Below, one piece after another: positions 1 to 7,886 of a DNA stretch of 64,000 nt (the stretch's first letter is position 1; the number at the start of each line of letters is the position of its first letter). A program made the position numbers and the translations under genes. The stretch comes from Paenibacillus sp. ACRRX. GTDB lineage: Bacteria; Bacillota; Bacilli; Paenibacillales; Paenibacillaceae. The stretch spans positions 1-64,000 of the forward strand of contig NZ_JAKRNK010000008.1 in assembly GCF_022346885.1 (NCBI RefSeq), in the 5' to 3' direction. The notes under the pieces were generated by a model, which had not been told where the DNA came from, searched no databases, and saw only the letters and a list, made by a program, of their open reading frames with translations.

Positions 1-56
1 GTCTCTTATAATAGTTGCTAACCTACGCTAATGTGCTTCGGGACAGGCTGGTTGTA

Positions 57-482
57 TTATCTAAATACTGCTGGACAATCGCTAGCTGTTGGTGCAAAGA
101 AGCAGTGCGCTTTAAATCGCCCCGTATTTTGCTGATCGTACCATGTGTCCGGGCAGGCCCCGACAGGGCGAAAGAACCATAATGCGTTAGAGGCTGGCCA
201 AGTTTTCTCACCGCCAATGTTTCTTCTTGCAAGTCGGATGTCCCTATCGCGCGCTTTTTGGTAAAAATAACTTTTTTGAACAGCTTCGAAACCACCCGGA
301 TTCTGGTACACCATATCGGGTATGCTTCTAATATTTCGGAAATCGAGACAATCTCCAAGCACACGATTCACACCAACATTACCGACCATCATCATGCCTT
401 GCTCGCCTTCACCTTCGGCTTCCGAACGCATGAGACGGGCCAGCATTCGCTCGTGTTCCGAATTGGATTTAATTACTGCCAT
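57..482 (-). CDS. cwlJ: Spore cortex-lytic hydrolase CwlJ
   Basis: This 141-residue protein is a SleB/CwlJ-type hydrolase that degrades spore cortex peptidoglycan during germination. Family features are visible along its whole length: an RSEAEGEG segment near residue 19 with the conserved glutamate, VGNVGVNR, and a C-terminal half with ALWFFRP and CFFAPTASDC. Length matches B. subtilis CwlJ (about 142 residues). It has no signal peptide, as expected for CwlJ, which is placed in the coat by the mother cell. The ATG follows a GGGAGGG ribosome site. No gerQ, its usual partner, is nearby. It diverges from the PrsA-like gene. Identity is based on recognising the family; cortex specificity is inferred. 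Confidence 0.9.
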   Translation of the reverse strand: MAVIKSNSEHERMLARLMRSEAEGEGEQGMMMVGNVGVNRVLGDCLDFRNIRSIPDMVYQNPGGFEAVQKSYFYQKARDRDIRLARRNIGGEKTWPASNALWFFRPVGACPDTWYDQQNTGRFKAHCFFAPTASDCPAVFR

Positions 483-654
483 TCGGCGCTTTCCCTCCCT
501 TCACACGTTACCATCATATGTGTTATCGCCTAATTGGTGACTTCTGTACGCTTGTCATTTTTAATCTAAAATTAACTTTTGATTAAGGCTGGCCTATACT
601 AAGGCGTATATAGTAAAATTTAGATGTTCGAACTTAGAGGAGGAATAAACTGCA

Positions 655-1752
655 GTGAAAGATCAAGAGACGGAATTAGAAGAGAAGCAGAACAACACGC
701 AGGACAAGCCAACACCTGAACAAACAAGCAACAAGGAGGGTCACGAGGAGCCCATAACAGAGCAGACGCTCCTTACTACACAAGAGACACCAGTAGCTGA
801 ATCATTAGTGAATGAGCAGCCGCGCGCAAAGGGAATCGGCACAGGATTCTGGATCGGGACAACCGTTATATTTGCATTGGCATTAGTAGCACTTATTTTG
901 CCGATGTCCATCAAGAGTGACGCTTCCAGCTCTACGGTAGCAACCGTAAATGGAACGTCTATCAGCAAGGATAAATTGTATGATGAACTCGCTAAGCAGG
1001 GCGGGGCACAGACGCTGGACACCCTGATCACCAATGAGCTTATTCGTCAAGAGATGACGAAGGCAAACTTGACTATCTCAGATGCTGATATTAACAAAGA
1101 GATGGAAAAGGTTAAGAAAGGCTTTAATTCTGAAGATGAGCTGAACGCCGCACTGGCACAAGCAGGCATGACTACAGAGACATTGCGTCAACAGGTTGTG
1201 AAGCAATTAGAACTCACTAAACTTCTGTCCGTCAAAGTATCGGTTACAGACGATGAAGTGAAGCAAATGTTCGAGCAGAACAAAGCCAGCATGGACACGC
1301 CTGAGCAAGTTCGTGCATCTCATATTTTAGTGAAAACCAAAGAAGAAGCTGACGCCATTGTAAAACAGCTTAAAGAAGGCGCAGACTTTGCAGCACTAGC
1401 CAAAGAGAAGTCATCGGATGGTTCCAAAGACAAAGGAGGAGACCTCGGTTTCTTTGGAGCTGGAGCAATGGTGCCTGAATTCGAAAAAGCGGCCTTTGCT
1501 TTGAAGACGGGAGAGGTAAGTGAACCGGTCAAGAGTCAATTTGGCTACCATGTCATTAAGACGACTGATCGCAAGGCAGCCCATACTGCTACATTTGAAG
1601 AGAAGAAAGGCGACATCAAGGACGCGCTTATCGCTCAGAAAGTGTCTCAGTTGTATCCTTCCTGGATTGAAGAACTGAAGTCCAAGGCTACCATCACCAA
1701 TTCTTTGGAAAAGAAAGCCGCTACACCGACTGAAGGAGAATCTCACTCCTAA
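655..1752 (+). CDS. Membrane-anchored PpiC-type peptidyl-prolyl isomerase (PrsA/SurA-like foldase)
   Basis: A 365-residue extracytoplasmic foldase. Residues 1-60 are an acidic, Q/E/T-rich cytoplasmic tail. One membrane segment follows (about 63-85, ending LALVALILP). Then come a SurA_N-like helical region (about 95-210) and a parvulin PpiC domain (about 220-312) with the hallmarks RASHILVKT, KDKGGDLGFFG and FGYHVIK. There is no lipobox cysteine, so unlike classical PrsA it is anchored by an uncleaved N-terminal helix. The GTG start has a strong AGAGGAGGA site 8 bp upstream. It is monocistronic with a hairpin terminator downstream. It probably assists folding of secreted or wall proteins; substrates cannot be read from the sequence. 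Confidence 0.85.
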   Translation: MKDQETELEEKQNNTQDKPTPEQTSNKEGHEEPITEQTLLTTQETPVAESLVNEQPRAKGIGTGFWIGTTVIFALALVALILPMSIKSDASSSTVATVNGTSISKDKLYDELAKQGGAQTLDTLITNELIRQEMTKANLTISDADINKEMEKVKKGFNSEDELNAALAQAGMTTETLRQQVVKQLELTKLLSVKVSVTDDEVKQMFEQNKASMDTPEQVRASHILVKTKEEADAIVKQLKEGADFAALAKEKSSDGSKDKGGDLGFFGAGAMVPEFEKAAFALKTGEVSEPVKSQFGYHVIKTTDRKAAHTATFEEKKGDIKDALIAQKVSQLYPSWIEELKSKATITNSLEKKAATPTEGESHS

Positions 1753-1796
1753 TATGAATTGGGGTCAGCCGCTCCTATGCAGTTGACCGCAATGCC

Positions 1797-1840
1797 AAAG
1801 ACTCCACTCAAGCTGATGCCTGACTGGAGTCTTTGTTTTA
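1797..1840 (+). terminator. Intrinsic terminator of the PrsA-like gene
   Basis: The 10-bp arms AAAGACTCCA and TGGAGTCTTT enclose an 18-nt loop and are followed by GTTTTA. It lies between convergent genes and may act in both directions. Confidence 0.7.
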
Positions 1841-1844
1841 TCCT

Positions 1845-2372
1845 TTATGTTGCATCTGTCCCTACCCAATCCCATCGCTGCCGATATTGTGTCAGCCGTG
1901 GATGAATGTGATCTGGTTCTGCTGACAGGAGTAATCTAACCTTAACGATCCAAGCCTCAAAGGACGCGTATGAAGCTAATAAGTTAGCCATGTCCGGCGT
2001 GACGTACAAGAAATAGGGTGCCCGATAGGTGTCCATTATGTGGTGGAGCGCCGTTTCTACTGGCGTATATTTCTTCCGTCTTCCCTCCCAGCTTTCAATG
2101 GCAACATCATGATAACCGCGATCGCGTTTCCATTCATGCAATCGATCTTCCCGCTTGTAATAAGCACTAACTGGTTCAGCATACATCCTTTTAGTGCTTT
2201 GCTCATGCAGCGGGTACAATACCAGCTTGGCAAAAGACCGCTGTTCAGCCTGCTGTACCGCCAGATCTAACTGTATGTCCGACGTGTGCTCAAACGAATC
2301 ATAATAAATTAACGTGCCTTTGGATAAGGCTTCTGCCGGCTCATATCCATACGGTATCTTTATATTCCGCAT
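1845..2372 (-). CDS. Conserved hypothetical protein, 175 aa
   Basis: I do not recognise this family. The start at 2372 is chosen because GGGAGG lies 7 nt upstream of that ATG; the longer GTG reading would begin inside the ribosome site. The protein looks soluble, with no signal peptide or membrane segment. It is rich in aromatic and basic residues in the middle (EWKRDRGYHD, EGRRKKYTPVE) and ends in RQRWDWVGTDAT. It lies downstream of pstA in the same direction but behind a hairpin, so it may be transcribed separately or by read-through. No function is proposed. Confidence 0.6.
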   Translation of the reverse strand: MRNIKIPYGYEPAEALSKGTLIYYDSFEHTSDIQLDLAVQQAEQRSFAKLVLYPLHEQSTKRMYAEPVSAYYKREDRLHEWKRDRGYHDVAIESWEGRRKKYTPVETALHHIMDTYRAPYFLYVTPDMANLLASYASFEAWIVKVRLLLSAEPDHIHPRLTQYRQRWDWVGTDAT

Positions 2373-2451
2373 GATGCATCCTCCCACGTATCATATTTTG
2401 GCTTAGTATCTCCAATTATACGTATTTGACCAAGCTATTGATACGCAAATA

Positions 2452-2474
2452 AGCGAGCCTATGTTAGACTCGCT
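2452..2474 (-). terminator. Hairpin downstream of pstA
   Basis: AGCGAG and CTCGCT arms with an 11-nt loop, then TATTTG on the minus strand. It is a short stem with a weak U-tract and the probable end of the pst transcript. Confidence 0.45.
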
Positions 2475-2503
2475 CCGCTTGGTACGTGACTTAAACTTAA
2501 GTA

Positions 2504-3388
2504 TTAGCGCTGCTTCATACGCCGATTGTTCAACCACAGCGGGATTCGGAATATCAGATTAATAAATAATACGACAAACACAAGGACCGCAGCGGACTTG
2601 TCTGCAATCGAAGCCGCATCCTCTACTATCGCTTCCGATTGGACGTACCATAGATGCACAGCCAACGTTTCTCCTGGCGAAAATAAATTAAAATCCCACA
2701 TTTCACCAGACGTGCTTAATCCTGCCGTCAAAATAATAACCGCCGACTCACCAAATGCACGTCCTGCCACGAGGCAAATGCCTGTAATAATTCCCTGCAG
2801 CGCAACTGGAATAACAACTGTACGGATTACTTGGAACTTCGTTGTACCAAGCGCATATGAAGCATTGCGCAATTCTTCTGGCACTGCTCGAATCGCTTCT
2901 TCGGTCACACGAGCCAGCATTGGCAAGTTCAAAAATGCCAAACTGACAGCGCCACCCACAATCGTAAGTCCAACTTGAAAATATTCAGCAAATATAGCCA
3001 GACCAAGCAAGCCAAATACGATCGATGGTACAGATGACAACGTCTCTACAGCCATACGCAGTATCTCAGTAAAACGATTGTTCGGAGCATATTCGGCTAA
3101 GTAAATACCTGCCCCTACCCCAATAGGTACAGAAATAACAAGGGAGATTATTAAGATGTAAAAAGAGTTAAATAGAACCGGACCAATACCGCCACCCGCA
3201 TCCATCTCCTCAGGAACCTTTGTCAAAAAGTCCAGCGTGATACTAGGCAGTCCTTTGCTCAAAATCGTGTACAGCATCCAGAAAATGAGCAGCAGCACGG
3301 CGCAGCCAAGCAAGTAGAACAACCCAGTGGCCGTATGATTGTAGAGTTTGGCCCGCTTGTTGCGATTCGTATTTACAAATGAATTCAT
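2504..3388 (-). CDS. pstA: Phosphate ABC transporter permease PstA
   Basis: A 294-residue inner-membrane permease of the high-affinity phosphate importer. The ATG at 3388 overlaps the pstC stop as ATGA and is preceded by GGAGG, so the two are translationally coupled; the longer reading frame upstream is out-of-frame pstC. It shows about six hydrophobic segments and the binding-protein-dependent permease loop EEAIRAVPEELRNASYALGTTK, which contacts the ATPase. SVPSIVFGLLGLA is a typical PstA/PstC motif. The ATPase gene pstB, usually next, is absent here; an unrelated ORF follows instead. Confidence 0.95.
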   Translation of the reverse strand: MNSFVNTNRNKRAKLYNHTATGLFYLLGCAVLLLIFWMLYTILSKGLPSITLDFLTKVPEEMDAGGGIGPVLFNSFYILIISLVISVPIGVGAGIYLAEYAPNNRFTEILRMAVETLSSVPSIVFGLLGLAIFAEYFQVGLTIVGGAVSLAFLNLPMLARVTEEAIRAVPEELRNASYALGTTKFQVIRTVVIPVALQGIITGICLVAGRAFGESAVIILTAGLSTSGEMWDFNLFSPGETLAVHLWYVQSEAIVEDAASIADKSAAVLVFVVLFINLIFRIPLWLNNRRMKQR

Positions 3389-4344
3389 GCTTCCTGCCTC
3401 CGTTTGCGGCTCATTAAGCGAATGATGAGAATCAGAATAAAGGAAATGATGAGCAAAAGGAACGCCATCATATGAAGCGCATAGTTCCACGTTGATTCAA
3501 ATTCAACGTTGCTGATCTGCATCACAATATTACTCGTCAGCACCGACGTTGGCATAAAGAGATCTGTCGCCAACTGGGCCGTATTACCGATTACCATCAC
3601 AACCGCCATCGTCTCGCCGATGGCACGTGTCATACCAAGAATAATCGCAGCCACAATCCCTCTGCCTGCCGCTGGCAGCACTACACGCATCATTACCTGC
3701 AAACGCGTTGATCCAAGCGCATAAGCCGCTTCTCGATACTTCTTCGGCACCGCCGCAATAGCTTCGTCGCTAACGCGGGCAATCGTCGGCAGAATCATCA
3801 GTGCCAGCACGAGCGCTGCTGCGAACAGGCCATCACCTAGATTCTCTCCACTCCATTCGCGGAGCAGCGGAATTAAGACAGTCAACCCCAGATAACCATA
3901 TACAATTGAAGGTATACCTACCAGCAGGTCCAGAACAGGTCTTACAAATTGCTTAAACCATTCCGGTGCAATCTCGACCAGCAAGAACGCCATTCCCACT
4001 GAAATCGGCACAGCAATTAGCAGTGTAATTCCAGTCAATGACAGCGTATTTAATATAAAAGCCAACGCTCCAAAATGCCCTTCCTCAGGTGTCCAATCCA
4101 TGGATAAGAAGAAGTCTGCAAAGCTAATGTCCTTAAAGGTGAGGATGCCCGTCTTTCCAATAAAGAAAATAACTAATGCTAGTACCAAACATAACATTAG
4201 GATACTGAACAGAAAAATGTATTTAAATAGCTTATTTGTAAATTGAACTCGCGCGTAACGATTAAAACGGCGCCGATTGGATGTCTTTAACAAGCTGGCG
4301 CCCTCCATGGACGCGATTCTCTGCACTTCAGTGCTCATGCTCAT
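3385..4344 (-). CDS. pstC: Phosphate ABC transporter permease PstC
   Basis: This 319-residue permease forms the transmembrane channel with PstA. It has a cytoplasmic N-terminus of about 40 residues, then six predicted helices. The coupling loop DEAIAAVPKKYREAAYALGSTR sits about residues 187-208, and GIPSIVYGYLGL is the family signature. GGGGGAACAACG precedes the ATG. A strong hairpin lies between pstS and this gene, so pstC is probably transcribed at a lower level than pstS by partial read-through, as known for B. subtilis pst mRNA. Confidence 0.95.
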   Translation of the reverse strand: MSMSTEVQRIASMEGASLLKTSNRRRFNRYARVQFTNKLFKYIFLFSILMLCLVLALVIFFIGKTGILTFKDISFADFFLSMDWTPEEGHFGALAFILNTLSLTGITLLIAVPISVGMAFLLVEIAPEWFKQFVRPVLDLLVGIPSIVYGYLGLTVLIPLLREWSGENLGDGLFAAALVLALMILPTIARVSDEAIAAVPKKYREAAYALGSTRLQVMMRVVLPAAGRGIVAAIILGMTRAIGETMAVVMVIGNTAQLATDLFMPTSVLTSNIVMQISNVEFESTWNYALHMMAFLLLIISFILILIIRLMSRKRRQEA

Positions 4345-4360
4345 CGTTGTTCCCCCATAT

Positions 4361-4396
4361 AACGGCCAGCCTCTTTAGGTTGAGAGGCTGGCCGTT
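4361..4396 (-). terminator. Intercistronic hairpin between pstS and pstC
   Basis: Perfect 14-bp arms (AACGGCCAGCCTCT and its complement) around an 8-nt loop, with no U-tract on either strand. This suits partial termination or 3'-end protection of pstS mRNA, keeping binding protein in excess over permease. That role is inferred from comparable pst operons. Confidence 0.65.
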
Positions 4397-4426
4397 ATGA
4401 ACAATATGGAATCTAGTTCTAACCGA

Positions 4427-5287
4427 TTATTTCATAGCAGAAAGCGGGATGAATTTTAACTTTTTCAACGAACCTTGTTGGAACTTGGAGCTTTGCACAT
4501 ATTCAATAAATGCCTTAGTCGCGCCAGTAGGCTGGCCTTTTGTCATATAATAGCCGTAAGACCACACTTTATATTTGCCATTAATGACGTTGTCTGTTGT
4601 TGGTTCTACGCCGTTAAATTTCACAGCCTTCACATCACTGTTTACATAAACAAGGTCGATATAACCAATAGCGTTAGGTGTTGTTGCGACTGCTGTTTTC
4701 ATATCGCCGCTAGAGCCTACTTCTTTATAGTTCTCTTTCTTCTTTGTGATATCTCCGCCACCAAGTGCTTTCAGTTGATAGTTAACACGAGTACCGGAAC
4801 CAAAAGCACGTGTAATTACAACGATATCCGAATCACTGCCGCCTACGTCTTTCCAGTTCGTAATCTTGCCGGAGTAAATCCCTTTTAATTGTTCTGTAGT
4901 CAGGTTGCTTACGCCCACATTTTTATTTACGATAGTCGCGAACGGAATTACTGCCACTTTGTTAGCAACTTGGCCGTCAAAGGCCTTAAAGCCTGGAACA
5001 TCTATTGAGGCATCCCAGTCGCATGCGCCAATTTGAGCAATACCTTTCTTAACCGCTTGTGGTCCTGTAACAGATCCTTTACCGGAAGCTGCAATTTTAA
5101 CTTTCGGATTCAGCTTCTGAAATTCCTTAGCTGCTTGTAAAGTCATCGGCAGCAAAGCTGTAGAACCGTTAATCGTAATGCGGCCTTTTAGTTCTTCTTT
5201 AGCAGAAGCAGCACCGCTAAATAAAGTTGTTACTGCAAATAAAGAAACAATAAGAGCCATCGAAAATGCGCGAACTCGTTTGTTCAT
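4427..5287 (-). CDS. pstS: Phosphate-binding protein PstS (secreted, not a lipoprotein)
   Basis: A 286-residue phosphate-binding protein. The start at 5287 has GAGAGGAG 9 nt upstream. A Sec signal peptide (residues 1-26) ends in GAASA with no cysteine, so the mature protein starts near KEELKG. Ligand-loop motifs are visible: INGSTALLPM near the mature N-terminus and TRAFGSGTR (about residue 165), typical of PstS phosphate contacts, plus NAIGYIDL. Firmicute PstS proteins are usually lipoproteins, so the missing lipobox is unusual and implies either release or tethering by another means. It follows the propeller gene by 45 bp. Confidence 0.92.
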   Translation of the reverse strand: MNKRVRAFSMALIVSLFAVTTLFSGAASAKEELKGRITINGSTALLPMTLQAAKEFQKLNPKVKIAASGKGSVTGPQAVKKGIAQIGACDWDASIDVPGFKAFDGQVANKVAVIPFATIVNKNVGVSNLTTEQLKGIYSGKITNWKDVGGSDSDIVVITRAFGSGTRVNYQLKALGGGDITKKKENYKEVGSSGDMKTAVATTPNAIGYIDLVYVNSDVKAVKFNGVEPTTDNVINGKYKVWSYGYYMTKGQPTGATKAFIEYVQSSKFQQGSLKKLKFIPLSAMK

Positions 5288-5332
5288 TTTATATTTCTCC
5301 TCTCGTGCGTACACGTCATTGTAGTGGATCTG

Positions 5333-6772
5333 TTATTTACTTAGCTTTGTTGCTTTGCCTTCCGAAATGACAATGGCAGAACCGTCTTCGATTGCCGCAA
5401 TGCTCGTTCCATTGGCTGACGGCGTCAGCTCGGTAATCGAACCGGATGTACTATACAGTACGTTTTTCTTACCATCCGCTTTGACTTCATATACCTTTGT
5501 GCTGCCATCTTTGGATGTACCCGCTACGAATAATTGTCCAGATGCAGACAACGCAGCTACTGTTACATCAATATCATCCACCAGGATTGTCGTTTTCTTG
5601 TCGCTAATCGTAATAGCGGACAGGTTAGCATTAGCTGTACCATCTGGATCGGCACTCACATATACAACTCGACCGTCATTCAGCAAGCTTGCATACAACT
5701 TGTTGTCTTTGCCAGTCGTTATTTGAACAGGTTTACCCTCTTTAACGCTTGTATCCAATATGTACAGTTGATCTCCTGCATTGGTATAATCGATAGTTAG
5801 AGACTCTTCGGTGCTGTCTGCATCGTTTTTGGCAACACCTGTAATACTTACGGCATACAAGAGCGTCTTGCCATCGGCAGCGATTCGAATATTGGATTTG
5901 TTCTCTACCTTATCGTTAACGATTGTCTTGACCGTTCCTGCGTCCAAATTGATGGAAGCAATCTTCTCTTGCTTGTCACCTTGCGCAAAATATAACAGCT
6001 TGCTATCCGGTGACCAGCTCAAGTCCGTTTTCACGGAAGAGTCGCTGCCCCAAGTCTGAGTAGATCCACTTGCCAAATCGATCAGGTGGAGCTGGCTGTT
6101 GGCGTCCGTGTAGGCCCCCCACTTTCCATCAGGTGATACAGCAAGATCCGCAGCGTCTTCGTTAGCTGACAGCTGCTGATATTCAGCAGTAGTAGGGTTG
6201 AAAGCATAGACTTGAATGCCTGCATCAGATGTACGTGTTACAACCGCTTTTCCACTAGCGTTCCATCGTGGAGCGCTGAAATCACCATCAAGCTTCTTGT
6301 ATCTTGCAAATTGCAATTCGCCTTTATCAGTTGTACGCTCACCGCCCAATGCCGTCACCAATGCATCCAGTTCTACATATAGAACCCCGTTTTTTGAAAC
6401 AGGAGCTTGCGTGAACTCTAACGTAACACCATCTGCCTGATAAGACTTCACATTCGGCTGGAACTGTATCACATGCAAAGGTTGTCCGCCATATAAGTAG
6501 ATATTGCCTTGCTCTGCTTCAAGTGCAACATGCAGCGCACTTGCCAGGTCACGGACAGCGTATAAAGTAGTGCCGCCTGTTTGAAGCGCACGCACAGTGC
6601 TTGCCTTACCGTCGACTACAATACTTACAGAAGATAATGCTGCTGCCTTCTGGGCAGACGCCAAGATCGTTACCTTGCTCTTGCCAACTTCTGCTGCACC
6701 TGAGACACCTGGTACGAGAAAAGAGGAGACAATTATAGAGGTTGCTAATACGGCCAGCATGTTACGTTTCAT
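5333..6772 (-). CDS. Secreted copper-amine-oxidase-N-like / TolB-type beta-propeller protein
   Basis: A 479-residue exported protein. The start at 6772 is supported by AAAGGGTG and gives a Sec signal peptide (residues 1-27, ending GVSGAAEV). Residues about 45-160 resemble the stalk domain seen in Paenibacillus copper amine oxidase N-terminal-like proteins (LYAVRDLASAL, GVLYVELDALVTALGG). The rest has TolB/WD40-like propeller repeats, e.g. LAVSPDGKWGAYTD and LSWSPDSKLLYFA. It lies first in the putative pst transcript, directly behind four phased Pho-box-like repeats. This suggests a phosphate-starvation role at the cell surface, for example binding or positioning PstS. Its function is unknown. 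Confidence 0.75.
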   Translation of the reverse strand: MKRNMLAVLATSIIVSSFLVPGVSGAAEVGKSKVTILASAQKAAALSSVSIVVDGKASTVRALQTGGTTLYAVRDLASALHVALEAEQGNIYLYGGQPLHVIQFQPNVKSYQADGVTLEFTQAPVSKNGVLYVELDALVTALGGERTTDKGELQFARYKKLDGDFSAPRWNASGKAVVTRTSDAGIQVYAFNPTTAEYQQLSANEDAADLAVSPDGKWGAYTDANSQLHLIDLASGSTQTWGSDSSVKTDLSWSPDSKLLYFAQGDKQEKIASINLDAGTVKTIVNDKVENKSNIRIAADGKTLLYAVSITGVAKNDADSTEESLTIDYTNAGDQLYILDTSVKEGKPVQITTGKDNKLYASLLNDGRVVYVSADPDGTANANLSAITISDKKTTILVDDIDVTVAALSASGQLFVAGTSKDGSTKVYEVKADGKKNVLYSTSGSITELTPSANGTSIAAIEDGSAIVISEGKATKLSK

Positions 6773-6813
6773 ATTTTCACCCTTTTGTATGTAGTAGGAT
6801 TCTGGATTCATTT

Positions 6814-6863
6814 TCACATATGAATGTAAATTCAGTTTCAGCTTCTTGTGAAGATCATGTAAA
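6814..6863 (-). promoter_or_regulatory. Candidate PhoP-binding array (four 11-bp-phased Pho-box-like repeats)
   Basis: Reading the minus strand, TTTACA (6858-6863), TTCACA (6847-6852), CTGAAA (6836-6841) and TTTACA (6825-6830) are spaced exactly 11 bp apart. This fits the TT(A/T)ACA-N5 direct-repeat architecture of Bacillus Pho boxes; two hexamers match fully and two partly. The array lies 50-90 bp upstream of the propeller-pstSCA start. Confidence 0.6.
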
Positions 6864-7070
6864 TATTAGATTTTTATAAAATATCGTTCTCAGTCATATG
6901 CACACACACGACCAGCCATTCACCTGCCACGTTTGCGACATTATCCCTTCTTTTCGCTGAAATGAGGATGAATGCTGGAAGATGAGAAGAAGCACTCTTT
7001 TTACACATCCTTTACCCGAAGAGCTGTAACGCCATCAGATTTGTCTCCAGCAGGACAAACACGATTGCAT

Positions 7071-7115
7071 AAAAAAGAGGAATTCCCCAGTCGCTCTGAC
7101 CAGGAAATTCCTCTT
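7071..7115 (-). terminator. Intrinsic terminator of azoR
   Basis: The long stem AAGAGGAATT...AATTCCTCTT is followed on the minus strand by TTTTTT. Strong. Confidence 0.85.
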
Positions 7116-7131
7116 CTTGTTATCCGTTATC

Positions 7132-7761
7132 TTATACAGTTGCAAACAATCGTTTTACACTTGCTTCTGCGTTTACTTTAGCAGCTGCCAATAGTGCTTC
7201 CGCTTGGTCAGGAGCTGCGTTCATACCTTCAACAACGATATTTTCGAAGTCTGTGATGCCGACAAATCCCATAATCGCTTGCAGGTAGTTGTTAGCAAAT
7301 TGATAAGCAGGAGCTTCCGCATATGCTCCACCACGCGCTTCGATGTGAACAACTTTCTTGCCGTTTAGCAAGCCTTGCGCGCCTTCTGCTGTGTAACGGA
7401 ATGTACGGCCTGCAATACACAGGTTGTCGATGTATGCTTTAAGCAGCGGTGGATAGCTCAAATTCCACATAGGTGTTACGAATACAATCAGGTCTGCTGC
7501 AATGAATTGATCCAGGATCTCATTCATGCGGCCAAGTGTTTCTTGTTGACCTTGCGACAATTCCGCGCCTGCTGCCGCTTTGCCCCATGCATCAAGTACA
7601 ACGCCGTCAATAAGCGGAATGTGTTCTTCATAAAGGTTCACTGTTGCAATTTCAACAGCGCCTGCTGCCTGCAGCTCAGACAAGAAATGATCGCTCAAGC
7701 GACGTGAGAAGGACATCTCAGTTGGTTTAGGATTCGAGTTCACGACAAGTACTTTTTTCAT
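7132..7761 (-). CDS. azoR: FMN-dependent NADH:azoreductase
   Basis: A 209-residue flavodoxin-fold quinone/azo reductase. Residues 1-20 (KKVLVVNSNPKPTEMSFSRR) form the FMN phosphate loop, and VTPMWNLSYPPLLKAYIDNL (about residues 95-114) is the AzoR signature for FMN-ring contacts. These enzymes reduce quinones and azo dyes with NADH in the cytoplasm and protect against electrophile stress. It is monocistronic with a strong terminator. A dyad, TACTA-N9-TAGTA, lies just upstream and may be an operator. The adjacent marR-MFS operon could belong to the same detoxification response, but that is inference. Confidence 0.93.
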   Translation of the reverse strand: MKKVLVVNSNPKPTEMSFSRRLSDHFLSELQAAGAVEIATVNLYEEHIPLIDGVVLDAWGKAAAGAELSQGQQETLGRMNEILDQFIAADLIVFVTPMWNLSYPPLLKAYIDNLCIAGRTFRYTAEGAQGLLNGKKVVHIEARGGAYAEAPAYQFANNYLQAIMGFVGITDFENIVVEGMNAAPDQAEALLAAAKVNAEASVKRLFATV

Positions 7762-7810
7762 AAAAATAAAACCTCACTCTCAAAGATTTGTTTAATGTAA
7801 TTAAATTATT

Positions 7811-7829
7811 TACTAACTTATAGATAGTA
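7811..7829 (-). promoter_or_regulatory. Candidate operator upstream of azoR
   Basis: An interrupted dyad TACTA-N9-TAGTA lies about 50-70 bp upstream of azoR in an AT-rich promoter region. Short TACT/AGTA dyads of this kind are used by HxlR/MarR-type quinone-sensing repressors. Identity is tentative. Confidence 0.35.
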
Positions 7830-7886
7830 TGTTATCTCGAATCCAAGCTAATGTCAAGTCATTTTTAAAAATAGGACCTTAACAAA

